Source of the DNA: Spirochaetota bacterium | Lineage (GTDB): Bacteria; Spirochaetota; Spirochaetia; Treponematales; Treponemataceae | Assembly (NCBI GenBank): GCA_022704725.1 | Contig: JAKJFV010000081.1 | Coordinates: 276-7,041 of the forward strand | Direction of reading: 5' to 3' | Length of the DNA: 6,766 nt | The notes under the pieces: generated by a model | Seen by the model: only the letters and a program-made list of their open reading frames with translations | Told to the model about the DNA's origin: nothing | Database searches by the model: none | Translations under genes and position numbers: made by a program | In this document: piece by piece, positions 6,565-6,766 of the stretch | Position numbering within the stretch: the stretch's first letter is position 1 | Layout: each line of letters opens with the position of its first letter

Positions 6565-6766
6565 TCATGCTTTAGTAAAAGGATGGTTTATGCAGGCTCC
6601 TGAAACAGGTTTTACTACATAACTTGCCGGGTGAAATCCGAAAATACGCTCGTAATCGGCAAGTTTTTGTATATAGGATTCAACATCGTCTTTTCTAATC
6701 ATGGTATAGGTACAGCGGCCGAAGCCTTTTCCTGTAATACGGGCACAGGCTGTCGGATTACGGGCG
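6565..6766 (-). CDS. galK: Galactokinase, C-terminal fragment (cut by window edge)
   Basis: Galactokinase phosphorylates galactose to galactose-1-phosphate with ATP in the Leloir pathway, in the cytoplasm. Only the last 66 residues are visible, with the first full codon ending at 6765. They carry the third GHMP-kinase motif, ARITGKGFGRC, where galactokinases typically have RMTGxGFGGC. A helical region follows (VESYIQKLADYERIFGFHP), then YVVKPVSGA, matching the YVxKPSxGA ending of GalK. The second Gly of the usual GFGGC is Arg here. Other GHMP kinases (mevalonate or homoserine kinases) share the motif but not the YVVKPxxGA tail, so galK is the best call. The TGA at 6565-6567 is 13 nt before surE, so the two are probably co-transcribed. 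Confidence 0.85.
   Translation of the reverse strand, partial: ARNPTACARITGKGFGRCTYTMIRKDDVESYIQKLADYERIFGFHPASYVVKPVSGACINHPFTKA

Noticed and set aside
1..6766. Mobile element, CRISPR array, tRNA/rRNA, riboswitch or defence system
   Set aside because: No terminal repeats, transposase or integrase motifs, regularly spaced repeats or structured RNA signatures were seen. Nearly every base lies in one of five genes, and no gene-free stretch exceeds 13 nt.

Overview
The window is fully coding, with no RNA genes, mobile elements or CRISPR. By eye the GC content is moderate to low. The gene set (SurE, small TPR proteins, a secreted TPR/NHL/VWA protein and a very large beta-rich envelope protein) suggests a diderm host-associated or anaerobic bacterium. 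My best guess is a spirochaete of the Treponema type. That placement rests on general resemblance and is not proven by any marker gene in the window.

Layout. The + strand, from the left edge to 3052, is the 3' part of one very large gene. Its reading frame is already open at base 2, so its start lies outside the window. Everything from 3056 to the right edge is on the - strand and reads as one tightly packed operon. In transcription order it holds: the last 66 codons of a galactokinase gene (galK, cut by the right edge); surE, starting 13 nt after the galK stop; a cytoplasmic TPR protein whose start overlaps the surE end by 16 nt; and an exported TPR / six-bladed propeller / VWA protein whose ATG overlaps the TPR stop as ATGA. 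The operon and the + strand gene converge with only 3 bp between their stop codons.

How the genes fit together. galK and surE encode ordinary soluble enzymes (galactose phosphorylation; nucleoside 5'-monophosphate phosphatase). The two downstream genes encode interaction scaffolds, one cytoplasmic and one exported, translationally coupled through a strong Shine-Dalgarno sequence that itself encodes the Gly/Arg-rich tail of the first. The converging + strand gene looks like an outer-membrane or surface protein: one or two jelly-roll-like domains, then more than 500 residues of alternating beta strands ending in Phe. No promoter for either transcription unit falls inside the window, and there is no intergenic space for a classical terminator.

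The least understood parts are the large + strand protein and the exported TPR-propeller-VWA protein. I see no defence, secretion or biosynthetic system that can be named with confidence.
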